From the NCBI GenBank assembly GCA_003444595.1, contig DLUO01000165.1, positions 1 to 6,182 on the forward strand: a stretch of 6,182 nucleotides of DNA, given 5' to 3'. Shown in pieces: positions 5,978 through 6,182 of the stretch (its first letter is position 1; every line of letters starts with the position of its first letter). Source of the stretch: Bacillota bacterium. GTDB taxonomy: Bacteria > Bacillota > Dethiobacteria > DTU022 > UBA8154. The notes under the pieces were generated by a model. The model saw only the letters and a program-made list of their open reading frames with translations. It did not search any database and was not told where the DNA came from. The translations under genes and the position numbers were made by a program.

Positions 5978-6182
5978 AGGCTGTGAAAAGAATGATACCG
6001 GCACTGTGGCCATCCATCTCCCCTAGTCTTGAAAATAGGGGTGGCGAAGGTTGGGGCTCGCTTAGGGGTTCGCTTGAGGCAGGTTTTGCAGCTCAGCGCG
6101 GGCTCTCGATTGGCCTTCCCGGCAGAGCTCACTTCCATGTTCGCGCTGCCGGCGGCGGACATCCTATGGAAATGTAGCAGCG
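5978..6182. other. GC-rich non-coding tail with inverted repeats; possible dispersed element
   Basis: No frame here has a ribosome site or recognisable protein. By hand count about two thirds of bases 6041-6160 are G or C, against about 40 percent in a sampled line of the preceding gene. Several inverted repeats are packed in: CCCCTA (6020-6025) with TAGGGG (6036-6041); CAGCGCG (6094-6100) with CGCGCTG (6142-6148), enclosing GCTCT (6102-6106) with AGAGC (6124-6128); and CGCTGC (6144-6149) with GCAGCG (6177-6182). None is followed by a T-run, so none is a clear intrinsic terminator. The composition shift and nested arms suggest an intergenic repeat element or structured RNA running past the window edge. 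I cannot test for other copies. Confidence 0.4.
6053..6076 (+). repeat. Two tandem 12-bp imperfect repeats
   Basis: GGGGCTCGCTTA (6053-6064) is followed directly by GGGGTTCGCTTG (6065-6076), identical at 10 of 12 positions. A degenerate third copy is not convincing. It lies inside the GC-rich tail and may be part of a larger element. Confidence 0.45.

Noticed and set aside
6020..6041. Transcription terminator CCCCTA / TAGGGG after the membrane protein gene
   Set aside because: The stem is only 6 bp with a 10-base loop and is followed by GTGGCGAAGG, not a T-run.
6038..6068. G-quadruplex
   Set aside because: Only three GGGG runs are present, with long unequal loops and no clear fourth run.
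5905..6177. Plus-strand 90-codon frame (5905-6177) and minus-strand 80-codon frame (5920-6162) at the right end
   Set aside because: Both overlap the end of the UPF0104 gene, lack ribosome sites, resemble no known protein, and run through inverted repeats; they are more likely spurious.
1..6182. CRISPR arrays, tRNA or rRNA genes, insertion sequences, toxin-antitoxin or phage genes
   Set aside because: Both strands were read; no regularly spaced repeats, tRNA-like cloverleaf, transposase or phage protein was seen.

Overview
The window looks like chromosomal DNA from a low-to-middle GC Gram-positive bacterium, most likely a clostridial Firmicute of the Peptococcaceae / Pelotomaculum-Desulfotomaculum type. 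The reasons are strong AGGAG-type ribosome binding sites, frequent GTG and TTG starts, very AT-rich spacers, and a gene order matching the Bacillus subtilis ywlC-ywlE-ywlF(rpiB)-glyA neighbourhood. The lineage is inferred from gene content and codon style; no database search was run.

Layout. Positions 1-722 (minus strand) carry the first 240 codons of larC, a nickel-pincer cofactor synthesis gene whose 3' part lies outside the window. A divergent intergenic region (723-966) has an AT-rich core that probably drives transcription both ways, plus a possible leader ORF and a 9-bp inverted repeat. From 967 to 5977 six plus-strand genes follow with no recognisable terminator between them: sua5/tsaC (tRNA threonylcarbamoyladenosine synthesis), ywlE-type protein arginine phosphatase, rpiB (pentose phosphate isomerase), glyA (serine hydroxymethyltransferase), a ComEB-type dCMP deaminase, and a multi-spanning membrane protein of the UPF0104 / flippase-like family. 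The last 205 bases (5978-6182) hold no convincing gene. They are GC-rich and contain tandem and inverted repeats unlike the preceding gene.

How the genes fit together. Most of the run is housekeeping: tRNA modification, pentose and one-carbon supply (RpiB and GlyA feed nucleotide precursors), and pyrimidine deoxynucleotide supply (dCMP deaminase, leading to dUMP and dTMP). The arginine phosphatase and the membrane protein are conserved neighbours with no direct metabolic link.

I see no undescribed multi-gene system here. The features most worth a second look are regulatory or structural. One is a perfect 10-bp hairpin placed exactly between a G-rich Shine-Dalgarno-like site and the glyA start. 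A second is a short leader ORF whose stop overlaps the TTG start of sua5. The third is the GC-rich, repeat-containing tail of the window.
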